NCBI GenBank assembly: GCA_947441895.1
Contig: CANEUT010000096.1
Coordinates: 1-6,256 of the forward strand
Direction of reading: 5' to 3'
Length of the DNA: 6,256 nt
From: Rickettsiales bacterium
Lineage (GTDB): Bacteria; Pseudomonadota; Alphaproteobacteria; Rickettsiales; UBA3002
A program made the position numbers and the translations under genes. This document shows positions 6,101 to 6,256 of this stretch, in pieces; the stretch's first letter is position 1, and each line of letters opens with the position of its first letter. A model generated the notes under the pieces. The model was given only the letters and a program-made list of their open reading frames with translations. It had not been told where the DNA came from and made no database searches.

Positions 6101-6256
6101 CTAATTCGCGGGTGGTTGAAACCCAAAATGCGAGAAGATTTTGCTGGCATGGCTGCTTTGCAAAAACGCCACCACCTCGCGCGCATCGGCCATCGATTCG
6201 CTGGCAAGCACCACGGCATAATAGGTCACGGGTGGGCTCATGGTTTCGGGCAACAC
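6101..6256 (-). CDS. C-terminal end of a ModA-like periplasmic molybdate-binding protein (partial)
   Basis: The minus strand is open from the window edge to a TAG at 6103-6101, giving the last 51 residues. They contain VTYYAVVLAS, then a helix with AREVVAFLQSSHASKIF, then HFGF near the end. This matches the closing pattern of ModA-type solute-binding proteins of ABC transporters: a YxAxVL strand, a helix ending in (A/F)LxSxxAxxIF, and a final GF. ModA binds molybdate or tungstate in the periplasm and delivers it to the ModBC permease. The substrate cannot be told from this fragment, and related binding proteins for tungstate, sulfate or phosphate end similarly. It converges on the preceding gene with only 28 bases between the stops, in which I see no hairpin terminator. 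Confidence 0.65.
   Translation of the reverse strand: MLPETMSPPVTYYAVVLASESMADAREVVAFLQSSHASKIFSHFGFQPPAN

Overview
The window looks like a chromosomal segment of an alphaproteobacterium. The main reason is the gene order hemC-hemD-(mitofilin/HemX-like)-hemY on the minus strand, divergent from tsaD on the plus strand, which is a familiar alphaproteobacterial arrangement. The sequence is moderately GC-rich, except for one clearly AT-richer gene. I cannot place the organism more precisely from the sequence alone.

Layout: (1) 1-165 (+) is the C-terminal end of an unrecognised serine-rich protein. (2) 166-290 is a short gap between convergent genes, holding a 111-bp inverted-repeat element; one arm can form a hairpin followed by a T-run for minus-strand transcription. 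(3) 3960 down to 291 (-) is a compact four-gene cluster: hemC (TTG start), hemD (8-nt overlap with hemC), a short membrane-anchored coiled-coil mitofilin/HemX-like gene (12 nt after hemD), and hemY (TAA directly followed by ATG). (4) 3961-4085 is the divergent control region, with two small hairpins on the hemC leader side. (5) 4086-5129 (+) is tsaD. (6) 5161-6072 (+) is an AT-rich gene for an unrecognised single-pass membrane protein, close behind tsaD. (7) 6101-6256 (-) is the C-terminal end of a ModA-like periplasmic binding protein.

How the genes fit together: HemC and HemD catalyse consecutive steps of tetrapyrrole synthesis, from porphobilinogen to hydroxymethylbilane to uroporphyrinogen III. 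The next two genes encode membrane proteins that travel with hemCD in many proteobacteria but are not established haem enzymes. TsaD makes the universal tRNA modification t6A and shares only the intergenic region with the hem genes. The protein behind tsaD sits where many alphaproteobacteria carry gpsA, and its composition suggests later arrival.

Most of the window is ordinary housekeeping DNA. The items most worth a second look are the AT-rich gene behind tsaD, the unusually short mitofilin-like protein, the zinc-ribbon tail of HemY, and the inverted-repeat element. I found no CRISPR array, tRNA, rRNA, transposase or clear new system.
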